Positions 1 to 10,392 of a DNA stretch of 64,000 nt are shown in pieces. Position 1 is the stretch's first letter. Each line of letters opens with the position of its first letter. Source of the stretch: Streptomyces deccanensis (lineage in GTDB: Bacteria; Actinomycetota; Actinomycetes; Streptomycetales; Streptomycetaceae); assembly GCF_022385335.1 (NCBI RefSeq), contig NZ_CP092431.1, positions 3,658,001 to 3,722,000 on the forward strand, given 5' to 3'. Under the pieces are notes generated by a model. The model worked only from the letters and a program-made list of their open reading frames with translations. It searched no databases and was not told the DNA's origin. Position numbers and translations under genes: made by a program.

Positions 1-960
1 GGCGTGGATCCGCTCGAACAGGTACGGGACGCCGACCAGGAAGGTGGGGCGGAACCTCTTGAGCGCGGGCCGGAGTTCGTCGGGCTTGATGCTCGGGCAG
101 TGGCCGATCTCGATGCGGGCCAGGAGACAGGCGATCTGGATCGTGCGGCCGAGGATGTGGGCGAGGGGGAGGAAGAGGAGGGTGGAGGCGACCTGGCCGG
201 AGATCTCCTTGAAGATCGGGTGGAGCAGTTCGACCGTGTTGGCGGCCTCCGCGTGGAGGTTGGCGTGGGTGAGGACGCAGCCCTTGGGGCGGCCGGTGGT
301 GCCGGAGGTGTAGCAGATGGTCGCGGCCGTGTCGGGGGTGAGGGCGGCGCGGCGCTTGGTGACCTCGTCGTCGAGGACGCCCCGGCCCAGGTCGGCGAGG
401 TGGGCGAGGGCCTGCCGGTCGATCTGCCAGACGTGCGGGGGCTGGGAGTGGCGGGCGGTGGCGGTGGCGACGGCCTCCGCGTTCTCGGGGGTCTCCACGA
501 CCACGAAGCGGCAGCCGGAGTCGCGGACGATCCACTCGATCTGGTCGGGCGAGGACGTGGCGTAGACGGGGACGGACTGACCGCCGGCGGCCCAGACGGC
601 GAAGTCGAGGACGGTCCACTCGTAGCGGGTGCGGGACATCACCGCGACCCGGCCGCCGGGTTCGAGCCCGGCGGCGATCAACCCCTTGGCGGTGGCGGTG
701 ACTTCGCGGACGAAGTCGGTGGCGGTGACGGGGTGGTAGGCGCCGTGGTGGTCGGCACGGCGCAGCACCACCGCGTCGGGGGCCTCGGTCGCGTTGACGT
801 ACGGCAGGTCGGCGATGCTGCCGCCGCTCAGGCGGGGCGCGAGGGCCGGGGTGCGTGCCTCACGGACGACGCCCCGCTCGTCCCGGACGACCTCGACCTT
901 GACGCGGTCGGTGAGGCCGCCTCGCTGTTTCGCCTTGTTCAAGTCCTTGCGTACGCCCAT
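1..960 (-). CDS. Long-chain fatty-acid--CoA ligase (AMP-binding), partial
   Basis: This is the N-terminal part (about 320 residues) of an acyl-CoA synthetase of the ANL superfamily; the rest lies beyond the left edge. The enzyme activates fatty acids to acyl-AMP and then acyl-CoA in the cytoplasm. The visible signature is the adenylate P-loop YTSGTTGRPKG, followed by LPLAHILGR, both typical of long-chain (FadD/Faa-like) members. The chosen start is the ATG read from 960, preceded by GGGGAG at suitable distance. A second in-frame ATG lies about 21 bases upstream but is less well placed. It is the last of the minus-strand genes here and is separated by about 120 bp from the next gene upstream. 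The family is certain; chain-length preference is inferred. Confidence 0.9.
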   Translation of the reverse strand, partial: MGVRKDLNKAKQRGGLTDRVKVEVVRDERGVVREARTPALAPRLSGGSIADLPYVNATEAPDAVVLRRADHHGAYHPVTATDFVREVTATAKGLIAAGLEPGGRVAVMSRTRYEWTVLDFAVWAAGGQSVPVYATSSPDQIEWIVRDSGCRFVVVETPENAEAVATATARHSQPPHVWQIDRQALAHLADLGRGVLDDEVTKRRAALTPDTAATICYTSGTTGRPKGCVLTHANLHAEAANTVELLHPIFKEISGQVASTLLFLPLAHILGRTIQIACLLARIEIGHCPSIKPDELRPALKRFRPTFLVGVPYLFERIHA

Positions 961-1083
961 CACCACTCCCCGAGGCCCCATGACCGGTTCATTACCGACG
1001 AGTCAACTTACCGGTGCGTAAGGAATTTTCAATGGTTTCGGCGACTCCGGGCGGCCGGGGCGGGGCGGCCCGGGTCCGGCGAG

Positions 1084-2712
1084 CTAGCCGAGCAGGGTGT
1101 CCGCCGTCCTGATCGCCTCGGCCAGGTCGTAGAGGTCCTTGTCCTCGCGGTCCCGGGCCAAGTCGTCGGCTCGGTGGCCCAGTTGGCGGAGGGTGGGGCG
1201 GGCGGGGAGGTGGGTCCAGCGGGTGTCCTGGCGGCGGAGGGAGTCGGCGAAGTACGCGGCCACGGCGGCGACGCGGAGGCCGTGCGGTGAAGAGCCCCAC
1301 AGGTCGCCGTGGAGCGCCGAGGCCTCCAGGCCGGCGGATTCCTCGTGCGGGGTGCGGGAGTCGGGGTCGAGCCAGCGGACGGTGGCGGTGGCGAGGTGGC
1401 CGTCCTCGGTGCCCTCCTCGGTGCGGACGGCGTAGAGGGCGGTGACGGTGTGGCCGGGGCCGACCTCGCCGCCGTCGACACGGTCGTCGCGGAAGTCCTC
1501 GTCGGCGACCTGCCGGTTGTCGTAGCCGATCAGGCGGAACTCCTCGACCGTCGCCGGGTCGAAGGAGACCTGGACCTTGGCGTCGCGGGCGGTGAGGTCG
1601 ACGTGGCGCGGGAGTTCCTCGCAGAAGACCTTCTCGGCCTCCTCCTCGGTGGAGACGTAGGTGGTGTGGCCGTCGCCCCGGTCGGCGAGCTGTTCCATGA
1701 GCTCGTCGCCGTAGTCGCTGCCGACACCGACGCCGAAGAGGGTGATGCCGTGCTCGCGGCGTTCGCTCGCGATGCGTTCGAGGATGGTGTCGGCGTCGGT
1801 GGCGCCGGTGTTGGCGAGGGCGTCGGACAGCAGCACGACCCGGTTGGTGGCGCCCTTGCGCAGGCCGTCGACGGCGGTCTCGTAGCCGGTCTCGACGCCC
1901 GCCGCGAGGTTGGTGGAGGCGGTGGGTTCCAGGCTGTCGACCGCGTCCAGTACCTGGTCCCGGTCGTCGTCGAGGCGGGTCATCGGCAGGACGGTCTCGG
2001 CCTGGTCGCTGAAGGTGACGATGGCGACCGAGTCGTCGTCGCGCAGCCGGTTCGTCATCGTGCGCAGGGCGTCCTGGGCGAGGTCGAGGCGGCCCGGTTC
2101 GGCCATGGAGCCGGAGACGTCGATGACGAAGGTGAGGGCGGCGGGCGGGCGCTCGCTGTCGCCGCCGGCGGCTCGGGTGGCGAGGCCGACGCGGACCAGG
2201 GACCAGGTCCCGTCACGGCCGTCGTCGTCCGTCCGGGCGCCGTCGACGGTCACCGAGAAGCCGTCGCCGTCGGGGCGTTCGTAGTCCTGGCGGAAGCTGT
2301 TGACGAATTCCTCCGGGCGCACGGTCGCCGGGTCGGGCAGGCCGCCGTCGTCGAGGGTGCGGCGGGCGTAGCCGTAGGAGGCGGTGTCGACGTCGAGGGC
2401 GAAGGTGGACAGGAAGTCGTCGGGGGTCGGGGCGATGTCCTGGGGCTCGCCGTCCGGCTCGCCCTCCCGCTGCTCGCGGGGCCCGGTGCCCTCGGGGGCG
2501 GGGGCCGGGAAGCCGTCGTCGGGACGGCTCTCGCCCTTGCCCCGGTCGTACGAGGAGGAGTCGCCCTGCCCGTCGACGCTGCCGCTGCACCCGGTGAGGA
2601 GGAGGGCGCCGGCCGTGCCCAGGGCGAGGAGCGCGGTGCCGAGCCGTCGCCGGTGTCGTGGTGCCGTCGGCCGCGGCCTCGTCGTCGGACTGGTCCTGCG
2701 ATACGTGTGCAT
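1084..2712 (-). CDS. vWA-domain lipoprotein (YfbK-like, DUF3520 C-terminus)
   Basis: This is a 542-residue exported protein. A basic N-terminus (MHTYRRTSPTT) and a hydrophobic stretch lead to the lipobox LLTGC with Cys42, so it is probably a membrane-anchored lipoprotein. The motif TFALDVDTASY near residue 103 marks the N-terminal domain that precedes vWA in YfbK-type proteins. The von Willebrand A domain starts near residue 192 and keeps the metal-binding MIDAS motif DVSGS at 198-202. The C-terminal third resembles DUF3520. Such proteins are thought to mediate metal-dependent protein contacts; no enzyme activity is expected. The gene stands alone, with 123 and 159 bp on its two sides. Family assignment is firm, while the partner and role are unknown. 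Confidence 0.88.
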   Translation of the reverse strand: MHTYRRTSPTTRPRPTAPRHRRRLGTALLALGTAGALLLTGCSGSVDGQGDSSSYDRGKGESRPDDGFPAPAPEGTGPREQREGEPDGEPQDIAPTPDDFLSTFALDVDTASYGYARRTLDDGGLPDPATVRPEEFVNSFRQDYERPDGDGFSVTVDGARTDDDGRDGTWSLVRVGLATRAAGGDSERPPAALTFVIDVSGSMAEPGRLDLAQDALRTMTNRLRDDDSVAIVTFSDQAETVLPMTRLDDDRDQVLDAVDSLEPTASTNLAAGVETGYETAVDGLRKGATNRVVLLSDALANTGATDADTILERIASERREHGITLFGVGVGSDYGDELMEQLADRGDGHTTYVSTEEEAEKVFCEELPRHVDLTARDAKVQVSFDPATVEEFRLIGYDNRQVADEDFRDDRVDGGEVGPGHTVTALYAVRTEEGTEDGHLATATVRWLDPDSRTPHEESAGLEASALHGDLWGSSPHGLRVAAVAAYFADSLRRQDTRWTHLPARPTLRQLGHRADDLARDREDKDLYDLAEAIRTADTLLG

Positions 2713-2871
2713 CCGGGCCCCCTAGCCACGTCATCTGTCGCCTTTTCGTGGGCGACTGTTGTGACTGTGACGGCGCGGGGGGCCCGGACGTGCGCTACGG
2801 GGAGTTGCGGATCCGTCTCGAAGCGGCCACGGCGGGGGCCCGTCGAGACCGGTAGGTGATCTTCCGTTGAC
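2713..2871. other. Intergenic gap between permease and vWA genes
   Basis: These 159 bp presumably carry the vWA gene promoter on the minus strand. I see no convincing -35/-10 pair, terminator or RNA element. Confidence 0.4.
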
Positions 2872-3768
2872 CTAGGAGACGACGTCCTTGCGGCCGAAAC
2901 CCCTGAAGGCCAGGGCGAACAGGACCAGGGCGTACGTTATGGAAATCGAGACGCCCTGGATCATGTCGGTGTACTCGGGCTGCGGGCGGACCACGTCCAG
3001 CCAGGCGTACTGCCAGTGCGTGGGCAGGAAGTGGCGCCAGTCGCCGAGGGCGGTCACCTCGTCGAGGACGCTGCCGACGATGGTGAGGCCGACGGCGCCG
3101 CCGACCGCGCCGAGCGGCGCGTCGGTCCTCGTGGACAGCCAGAACGCCAGGGCGGCGGTGACCAGTTGGGACACGAAGATGTACGCCACGGTGATCACCA
3201 GGGCCTGCGCGGCGGCACCGGCGGCGAGTTCGCCGCCGGTCGGCAGCTGCAGCGGCCCCCAGCCGTAGGCGGCGGTGCCGACGGCGAGGGCGACGACCGG
3301 CAGCAGCACCAGCGCGGCGAGGCTGAGGGTGAGTCCGACGACGAGCTTGGACCACAGCAGCCGGGCGCGGGGCACGGGCGCGGCGAGGAGGTAGCGCAGG
3401 GAGGACCAGCTGGCCTCCGAGGCGACCGTGTCGCCGCAGAACAGCGCGACGGGGATGACGAGGAGGAAGCCCGCCGCGGCGAACAGGTTCACCGCGGCGA
3501 AGTTCGCGCCGGACGCCGTGGCGGTGTCCATCAGGTTGGTGCGGTTGTTGCCCTCGCCGGGCGAGCCGCCGACCTGGAAGGCGATCAGCAACACCAGCGG
3601 CAGGGCGAACAGGATGCCGAACATGACCATCGTGCGGCGGCGCTTGAGCTGGCGGACCAGCTCGACCCGCAGGGGGAGGGTGCGGCCGGCGCGGTAGCCG
3701 TCGGCGACCTCCACGGGCCGCTCGGACCCGGGTTGTGCGTGCTCGGCACGCTCGGCCAGCGTGCTCAT
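2872..3768 (-). CDS. ABC-2 type transporter permease
   Basis: This is a 298-residue integral membrane protein with about six hydrophobic segments. A basic KRRRTMVMFG segment enters the first helix, and the overall pattern fits ABC-2 family export permeases. The ATG overlaps the stop of the upstream ATPase fusion gene by 4 bp (ATGA, 3765-3768), so the two are translationally coupled and almost certainly form one transporter. The large loop after helix 1 is extracytoplasmic. The substrate cannot be told from sequence; ABC-2 systems of this kind often export lipids, peptides or drugs. The ORF stops at 2872, ahead of the 159-bp gap to the vWA gene. Confidence 0.88.
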   Translation of the reverse strand: MSTLAERAEHAQPGSERPVEVADGYRAGRTLPLRVELVRQLKRRRTMVMFGILFALPLVLLIAFQVGGSPGEGNNRTNLMDTATASGANFAAVNLFAAAGFLLVIPVALFCGDTVASEASWSSLRYLLAAPVPRARLLWSKLVVGLTLSLAALVLLPVVALAVGTAAYGWGPLQLPTGGELAAGAAAQALVITVAYIFVSQLVTAALAFWLSTRTDAPLGAVGGAVGLTIVGSVLDEVTALGDWRHFLPTHWQYAWLDVVRPQPEYTDMIQGVSISITYALVLFALAFRGFGRKDVVS

Positions 3769-6422
3769 GCGGACTCTCCGATCAGGGTGAGGAAGGCGTC
3801 TTCGAGGCGGCGGTGGGGGCCGACCGACGCCACGGGGACCTCCAGCCGTACGAGTTCGGCGACCAGGCGCTGGGCGCTGCCGTCGGCGCCGAGGCGGACC
3901 ACCAGGCCCTCGTCGGCGCGGACGGCCGAGTCGACGCCCGGCAGGGCGGCGATCTTCTCGACGACCGGCTCGTCCACGGGCTCGGACGTGCCGACCAGCA
4001 GCGTGTCGCCGGAGCCGACGATCTCGCTCACGGGGCCCGCCTGGACGAGCTGCCCGTGGTCCATGACGACCAGATGCGTACAGGTCTGCTCGACCTCGGC
4101 CAGCAGGTGGCTGGAGACGATGACCGTGCGGCCGGCGGCCGCGTACCGGATCATGACCTCGCGCATCTCGCGGATCTGTGGCGGGTCGAGTCCGTTGGTC
4201 GGTTCGTCGAGGATCAGCAGGTCGGGCAGGCCCAGCATGGCCTGGGCGATGGCCAGGCGCTGGCGCATGCCCTGGGAGTAGGTGCGGACGGCGCGGGCCA
4301 GGGCGTCGCCGAGGCCGGCGATCTCCAGGGCCTCGTCGAGGTGCGCGTCCTCGGCGGGGCGGCCGGTGGCGGCCCAGTACAGCTCCAGGTTCTCGCGGCC
4401 GGAGAGGTGCGGGAGGAAGCCCGCGCCCTCGACGAACGCGCCGACCCGGGAGAGCACCGGGGCGCCCGGCACGATCGCGTGGCCGAAGACCCGGATCTGG
4501 CCGCCGTCGGGCTGGATCAGGCCCATCAGCATGCGCAGGGTCGTCGTCTTGCCCGCGCCGTTCGGCCCGAGGAGGCCGAGGACCTGGCCCTTCTCGACGC
4601 GGAAGGAGAGGTCGCGGACGCTGTAGCGGTCGCCGTTCCTGTACTTCTTGCTCAGGTCGGTGATCTGGAGCGGGACCTCGGCGAGCGCCGGGTCCGGGGC
4701 CGGGGTGACGATGCGGCGGCGTCCGGTGACCAGCAGGATCGCGGCGATCACGGCACCCGCGATCGGCAGGTACCAGACCCAGGCGGGCAGCACGTCCGTG
4801 CGGTCGGCCCGGCCGAGCGGCGTGGGCACCTCCAGGTCGCCCTTGAGGGAGACGGTGTACGTCGCCGGGGTCGTCGGGGAGGCGTAGCCGAGGTCGGTGG
4901 AGGCGAGGACGAGGCGGAGGCTGTGGCCGTCGTCGAGTTCGTGGTCGATGGCGGGGAGGGTGAGCGTCACGTCCTTGCCGGCCTTGGCGCCCTCGACGCG
5001 CAGCGGCTCGACGAGCTGGGACGGGAGGACCTGGGACCTGCCGTCCGGGCCGACGTCGTACACCTTGGCGAAGAGGACGGCGTCCTCGCTGGTGGACTTG
5101 ACGTGGACCGTCGCCGTGGGCGAGCCGGTGATCTGGAGGTCGTCGGCGACGGGCTTCGACTGGAACGCGGCGAACTGGCCGGGGAAGTCCAGGGAGATGC
5201 TGACGCCGAGCGTGGAGAGCTGGGCGAGGCCGCCGGCCGCGCCGAGGCCGGGGAGCGCGGAGATGCCGGGCGGGTTGGCGCCGGCCGGGTTCTCGAAGCT
5301 CTGCTCACGGCCCGCGAGGGCGATCTTCGTGGGGTCGCTCTCCAGGCCCGGGTAGGTGTCGTCGGTGGTGCCGGCGAGGCGGGGTTCGCCGTCGCCGGAG
5401 CCGGTGCCGAGGGTGCGGGTGACACGGAACGCGGAGCCGGTGTCGGCGCCCTTGTCGTCCTTGAGGTAGCGGTCGAACCAGGCGTCCGTGCGGGCCTGGA
5501 CCCGGCCGGTCTCCATGTCGCCGCCGTCGTGGCCGCCGGAGATCCAGTCGACGTCCACGGGGGCGCCGTTGGCTTTGATCGCCTTGGCGGCGGCGTCGGC
5601 CTGACCGAGCGGGAAGAGGGAGTCGGTCTGGCCCTGCATCAGCAGGGTGGGCACCTTGATGCGGTCGCCGACGGCCTCGGGGCTGCGCGCGTCGAGCAGC
5701 TTCACGGCCTCCGCGTCGGGCTGTCCGGACTCGGCGACCCGCTGGTACATCTCGCACAGCTGCGTCTCGAACTTCTCGCAGCCGCCGCCGGTGTTGACGA
5801 AGAGCCCGGCCCACAGCTTCTTGAAGACGCCGTTCGGGAAGAGGGCGTCCGCCAGGTTCCAGTACGTGATCGCGGGCGCGATGGCGTCGACGCGGTCGTC
5901 GTACCCGGCGGTCAGCAGGGCGATCGCTCCGCCGTAGGAGGCGCCGGCCATGCCGAGGCGCGGGTCGCCCTTCTTGTCGAGCCGCACCTCGGGGCGTTCC
6001 GCCAGCCAGTCGATCAGCTTCGAGACGTCGGCGACCTCGCCCTTCGGGTCGTTGAGGCCGATCTTGCCGGTCGACTTGCCGAAGCCGCGGGCGGACCAGG
6101 TCAGCACCGCGTAGCCGTCGCGGGCGAGGTCCTCGGCCTGGTCGCGGACGTCGTTCTTGCTGCCGCCGAAGCCGTGGCCGAGCAGGACGGCCGGGCGGCG
6201 GCCGTCGCCGCCGGAGGTGAAGTACGAGGTGTCGATGCGCACGCCGTCGGCCGTCTCCATGGACTGGTCGGCGCGTTTCACCGGCGCCGCCTCGTCCGAG
6301 GCGGTGGCCGTCCAGGTGCCGGCCCCGGCGAGCACGACGACGGCGGCCGCGGCGGCGACGACCCGCCGCGGCCTCCGCCGCAGCGCTCCGCGCAGTCGCG
6401 GCCCGGTCAGTCGAAGATCCAT
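3765..6422 (-). CDS. Fusion: S15/CocE-type alpha/beta hydrolase + ABC transporter ATPase
   Basis: The 885-residue protein joins two families. Residues 1-42 are a signal or anchor helix. Residues 50-310 form an X-Pro dipeptidyl-peptidase/CocE-like alpha/beta hydrolase with GASYGG (Ser162), Asp267 in GQTD and His298 in GGHDG as a complete apparent catalytic triad. Residues 350-535 resemble the beta-rich C-terminal domain of that family. A second membrane helix (about 549-567) is followed by an ABC ATPase with Walker A GPNGAGKT (619-626), signature YSQGMRQR (715-722) and Walker B LLILDE (735-740). The topology predicts the hydrolase outside and the ATPase inside. It is coupled by a 4-bp overlap to the ABC-2 permease. 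Both domains look intact; the substrate is unknown. Confidence 0.9.
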   Translation of the reverse strand: MDLRLTGPRLRGALRRRPRRVVAAAAAVVVLAGAGTWTATASDEAAPVKRADQSMETADGVRIDTSYFTSGGDGRRPAVLLGHGFGGSKNDVRDQAEDLARDGYAVLTWSARGFGKSTGKIGLNDPKGEVADVSKLIDWLAERPEVRLDKKGDPRLGMAGASYGGAIALLTAGYDDRVDAIAPAITYWNLADALFPNGVFKKLWAGLFVNTGGGCEKFETQLCEMYQRVAESGQPDAEAVKLLDARSPEAVGDRIKVPTLLMQGQTDSLFPLGQADAAAKAIKANGAPVDVDWISGGHDGGDMETGRVQARTDAWFDRYLKDDKGADTGSAFRVTRTLGTGSGDGEPRLAGTTDDTYPGLESDPTKIALAGREQSFENPAGANPPGISALPGLGAAGGLAQLSTLGVSISLDFPGQFAAFQSKPVADDLQITGSPTATVHVKSTSEDAVLFAKVYDVGPDGRSQVLPSQLVEPLRVEGAKAGKDVTLTLPAIDHELDDGHSLRLVLASTDLGYASPTTPATYTVSLKGDLEVPTPLGRADRTDVLPAWVWYLPIAGAVIAAILLVTGRRRIVTPAPDPALAEVPLQITDLSKKYRNGDRYSVRDLSFRVEKGQVLGLLGPNGAGKTTTLRMLMGLIQPDGGQIRVFGHAIVPGAPVLSRVGAFVEGAGFLPHLSGRENLELYWAATGRPAEDAHLDEALEIAGLGDALARAVRTYSQGMRQRLAIAQAMLGLPDLLILDEPTNGLDPPQIREMREVMIRYAAAGRTVIVSSHLLAEVEQTCTHLVVMDHGQLVQAGPVSEIVGSGDTLLVGTSEPVDEPVVEKIAALPGVDSAVRADEGLVVRLGADGSAQRLVAELVRLEVPVASVGPHRRLEDAFLTLIGESA

Positions 6423-6703
6423 GCGTCAACGGTACGGGGCGGTACCGGTGCCCCATGGCCCCCTGAGGGGGGAAGAGTGGGACATCCCACGGTCGTACGG
6501 GGGGAATTCGGCATACAGCGGGTGCGGTATGCGGGGGCGCGCGACGGACCTGACAGCAACCTGATAAGTGGCCCTTCGGTTCGCTCCGCACACCGGTGCG
6601 GCGCGCGAAAGTTACTTGAAGTTTCACATTGACTCGTGGGCCAGTGATCCAACAAGCTGATGATCTATCGCAACCCCCACTGCGCGAAGGGATCGACGCA
6701 GCG
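6423..6703. other. Divergent intergenic region
   Basis: This roughly 280-bp spacer lies between the leftward hydrolase-ABC gene and a rightward small peptide gene, so it should hold two promoters. A TTGACT hexamer lies near 6629 on the plus strand, but I find no good -10 partner at 17-18 bp. There is no clear hairpin or riboswitch. Confidence 0.4.
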
Positions 6704-6868
6704 ATGCAACGACTCATCACCAAGGCCCTGACCACGGCCGCGGTCACCGCCGCCCTGATCGCCACAGCCGTCGGCGTCACCTCCGCCGACACCGGCCGGA
6801 CGCCGTCGAACGGTCACTCCGTCTCGGCGGCGTGCTGGCCGAACACCCCGTGCTGGAAGAATTGGTAG
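6704..6868 (+). CDS. Small secreted peptide, Cys/Trp-rich C-terminus
   Basis: This short gene encodes 54 residues. It starts at an ATG preceded by GAAGGGA, about 11 bases away. The product opens with MQRLITKA, continues with a hydrophobic alanine-rich helix and has a likely signal peptidase site near TSADTG. The predicted mature part is only about 25 residues and ends in ACWPNTPCWKNW, with two cysteines that could form a disulfide and three tryptophans. No domain is recognised. It faces the mmsA gene and shares a terminator with it. It could be an extracellular signal or antimicrobial-type peptide, or simply a short secreted protein; function is unknown. The signal-peptide-like composition and an immediate strong terminator support a real gene. 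Confidence 0.6.
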   Translation: MQRLITKALTTAAVTAALIATAVGVTSADTGRTPSNGHSVSAACWPNTPCWKNW

Positions 6869-6920
6869 CCCAGGGGCCAGGCCGGCGGCAGGGGCGGCTC
6901 GTCCGACCGCCCCGGGAGAC

Positions 6921-6961
6921 GTGACAGAGGGGCGGCCGGTGCACGGCCGCCCCTCTGTCAC
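6921..6961. terminator. Bidirectional hairpin terminator, 18-bp perfect stem
   Basis: Arms 6921-6938 and 6944-6961 are exact reverse complements around a 5-base loop (GTGCA). The hairpin lies between the stop of the small secreted peptide (6868) and the stop of mmsA (6972), so it can end transcription from both sides. No long T-run follows, as is usual in Streptomyces. Confidence 0.85.
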
Positions 6962-6971
6962 GTTTCAGGGC

Positions 6972-8474
<1,503 letters not shown>

Positions 8475-8490
8475 TCCAGAAACTCCTTGC

Positions 8491-10392
8491 TTACAGATGG
8501 CGGCGTCGGGTTGAGACGTGCCGGTCGTACTCCTCGCGTGCCTTGACCGCCGACGCGCGGGTCGCGGTCTCGGCCACAGGTACATCCCACCAGGCCTGCG
8601 CGGGAGGCGGGCCCGACACTGTGTCTGCCGTTTCGGTCTCCACGTAGACACAAGTGGGAGTGTCGGCCGCCCGTGCCTCGGCGAGGGCGGCGCGCAGGTC
8701 ACGGACCGTCTTGGCGCGCAGGACGCGCATGCCGAGACTGGCCGCGTTGGCGGCGAGGTCCACGGGCAGGGGGGCGCCCGTGAACAGGCCGTCGTCCGGA
8801 TTCCGGTGGCGGTACGCGGTGCCGAACCGCTCGCCGCCGACCGACTCCGAGAGGCCGCCGATGGAGGCGTACCCGTGGTTCTGCACCAGCAGCACCTTGA
8901 TCGGGACGTTCTCCTGCACGGCCGTGACGATCTCGGTCGGCATCATCAGGTACGTGCCGTCGCCTACCAGTGCCCACACGGGGCGCCCGGGAGCGGCCAT
9001 CCGGACACCGATCGCGGCCGGGATCTCGTACCCCATGCAGGAGTAGCCGTACTCCAGGTGGTACTGGTCCCGCGACCGGGACCGCCACAGTTTGTGCAGG
9101 TCACCGGGGAGGGAACCGGCCGCGTTGATGAGGATGTCGGACTCGTCGACGAGCTCGTCGAGGAGGCCGAGGACCTGGGCCTGGGTGGGCCGGGTGTCCG
9201 GTTCGTCGGCCTCGTAGCAGGCGTCGACGCGGTGCTCCCAGCGCTGCTTGTCCTCCGCGTACTCGGCGACGTACGCGTCGGCGACCCGGTGGCCGTGCAC
9301 CTCCAGCGCCTCGGAGAGCGCTTCGAGACCCGCCCGCGCGTCCGCGACCAGCGGCAGACCGGAGAGCTTGTGGCCGTCGTAGGGTGCGATGTTGAGGTTG
9401 AGGAAGCGGACGCCGTCGGCGGCGAAGAGGGTGTTCGAGGCCGTGGTGAAGTCCGTCCAGCGGGTGCCGACGCCGATCACCAGGTCGGCGGTGCGGGCCA
9501 GTTCGTTGGCGGTCGCCGTTCCGGTGTGGCCGATGCCGCCCACGTCCTGCGGGTGGTCGAAGCGGAGGGAGCCCTTGCCGGCCTGGGTGGAGGCTACGGG
9601 GATGCCGGTGGCGTCGGCCAGTTCGGCGAGCGCCTCCTCCGCGCGGGCGTGGTGGACACCGCCGCCGGCGACGATCAGCGGGCGGCGGGCGCCTCGGATC
9701 GCGTCGATCGCGGCGGCCAGTTCGGCGACGTCCGCCGCCGGCCGGCGCACGGTCCAGGTCCGCTCGGCGAAGAACTCCTCCGGCCAGTCGTACGCCTCCG
9801 CCTGCACGTCCTGCGGCAGGGCGAGGGTGACCGCGCCCGTCTCGACGGGGTCGGTGAGGACGCGCATCGCCTGGAGCGCGGCCGGGATCAGCGCCTCGGG
9901 GCGGGTGATCCGGTCGAAGTACCGCGACACCGGGCGCAGGGTGTCGTTGACGCTGATGTCGCCCGCGTACGGCACTTCGAGCTGCTGGAGGACCGGGTCC
10001 GCCGGGCGGGTGGCGAAGATGTCGCCGGGGAGGAGCAGCACCGGGAGGTGGTTGATGGTGGCGAGGGCCGCGCCGGTGACGAGGTTGGTGGCGCCGGGGC
10101 CGATGGACGTCGTCACCGCGTGCGTCGACAGCCGGTTCGACTGGCGGGCGTAGCCGACGGCCGCGTGCACCATCGACTGCTCGTTGCGGCCCTGGAGGTA
10201 GGGCATGTCGTCGGCGTACTCGACCAGCGCCTGGCCGAGGCCCGCGACGTTGCCGTGGCCGAAGATGCCCCAGGTGGCGCCGATCAGCCGCTGCCGCTCG
10301 CCGTCGCGCTCGGTGTACTGGGCGGCGAGGAAGCGGACGAGGGCCTGGGCGACGGTGAGCCGCGTGGTGGCCGTGGTCGTGGTCGGGCTCAT
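8491..10392 (-). CDS. iolD: 3D-(3,5/4)-trihydroxycyclohexane-1,2-dione acylhydrolase
   Basis: This is a 633-residue thiamine-diphosphate enzyme of the acetolactate-synthase-like family. It cleaves the trihydroxycyclohexane-dione ring of inositol catabolism to 5-deoxy-glucuronate. The N-terminal region contains TWGIFGHGNVAGLGQAL, a characteristic IolD sequence, and the C-terminal ThDP domain contains the VGDGTYLMMPTE motif for Mg-ThDP binding. The start at 10392 (MSPTTTTATT) overlaps the stop of iolB by 4 bases (ATGA), so the genes are translationally coupled. Length and motifs match intact family members. Confidence 0.95.
   Translation of the reverse strand: MSPTTTTATTRLTVAQALVRFLAAQYTERDGERQRLIGATWGIFGHGNVAGLGQALVEYADDMPYLQGRNEQSMVHAAVGYARQSNRLSTHAVTTSIGPGATNLVTGAALATINHLPVLLLPGDIFATRPADPVLQQLEVPYAGDISVNDTLRPVSRYFDRITRPEALIPAALQAMRVLTDPVETGAVTLALPQDVQAEAYDWPEEFFAERTWTVRRPAADVAELAAAIDAIRGARRPLIVAGGGVHHARAEEALAELADATGIPVASTQAGKGSLRFDHPQDVGGIGHTGTATANELARTADLVIGVGTRWTDFTTASNTLFAADGVRFLNLNIAPYDGHKLSGLPLVADARAGLEALSEALEVHGHRVADAYVAEYAEDKQRWEHRVDACYEADEPDTRPTQAQVLGLLDELVDESDILINAAGSLPGDLHKLWRSRSRDQYHLEYGYSCMGYEIPAAIGVRMAAPGRPVWALVGDGTYLMMPTEIVTAVQENVPIKVLLVQNHGYASIGGLSESVGGERFGTAYRHRNPDDGLFTGAPLPVDLAANAASLGMRVLRAKTVRDLRAALAEARAADTPTCVYVETETADTVSGPPPAQAWWDVPVAETATRASAVKAREEYDRHVSTRRRHL

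Noticed and set aside
3735..6632. Long plus-strand open frame opposite the hydrolase-ABC gene
   Set aside because: It is the antisense shadow of a gene with full motifs; its translation is Gly/Ala/Asp/Glu-biased with no domain or ribosome site.
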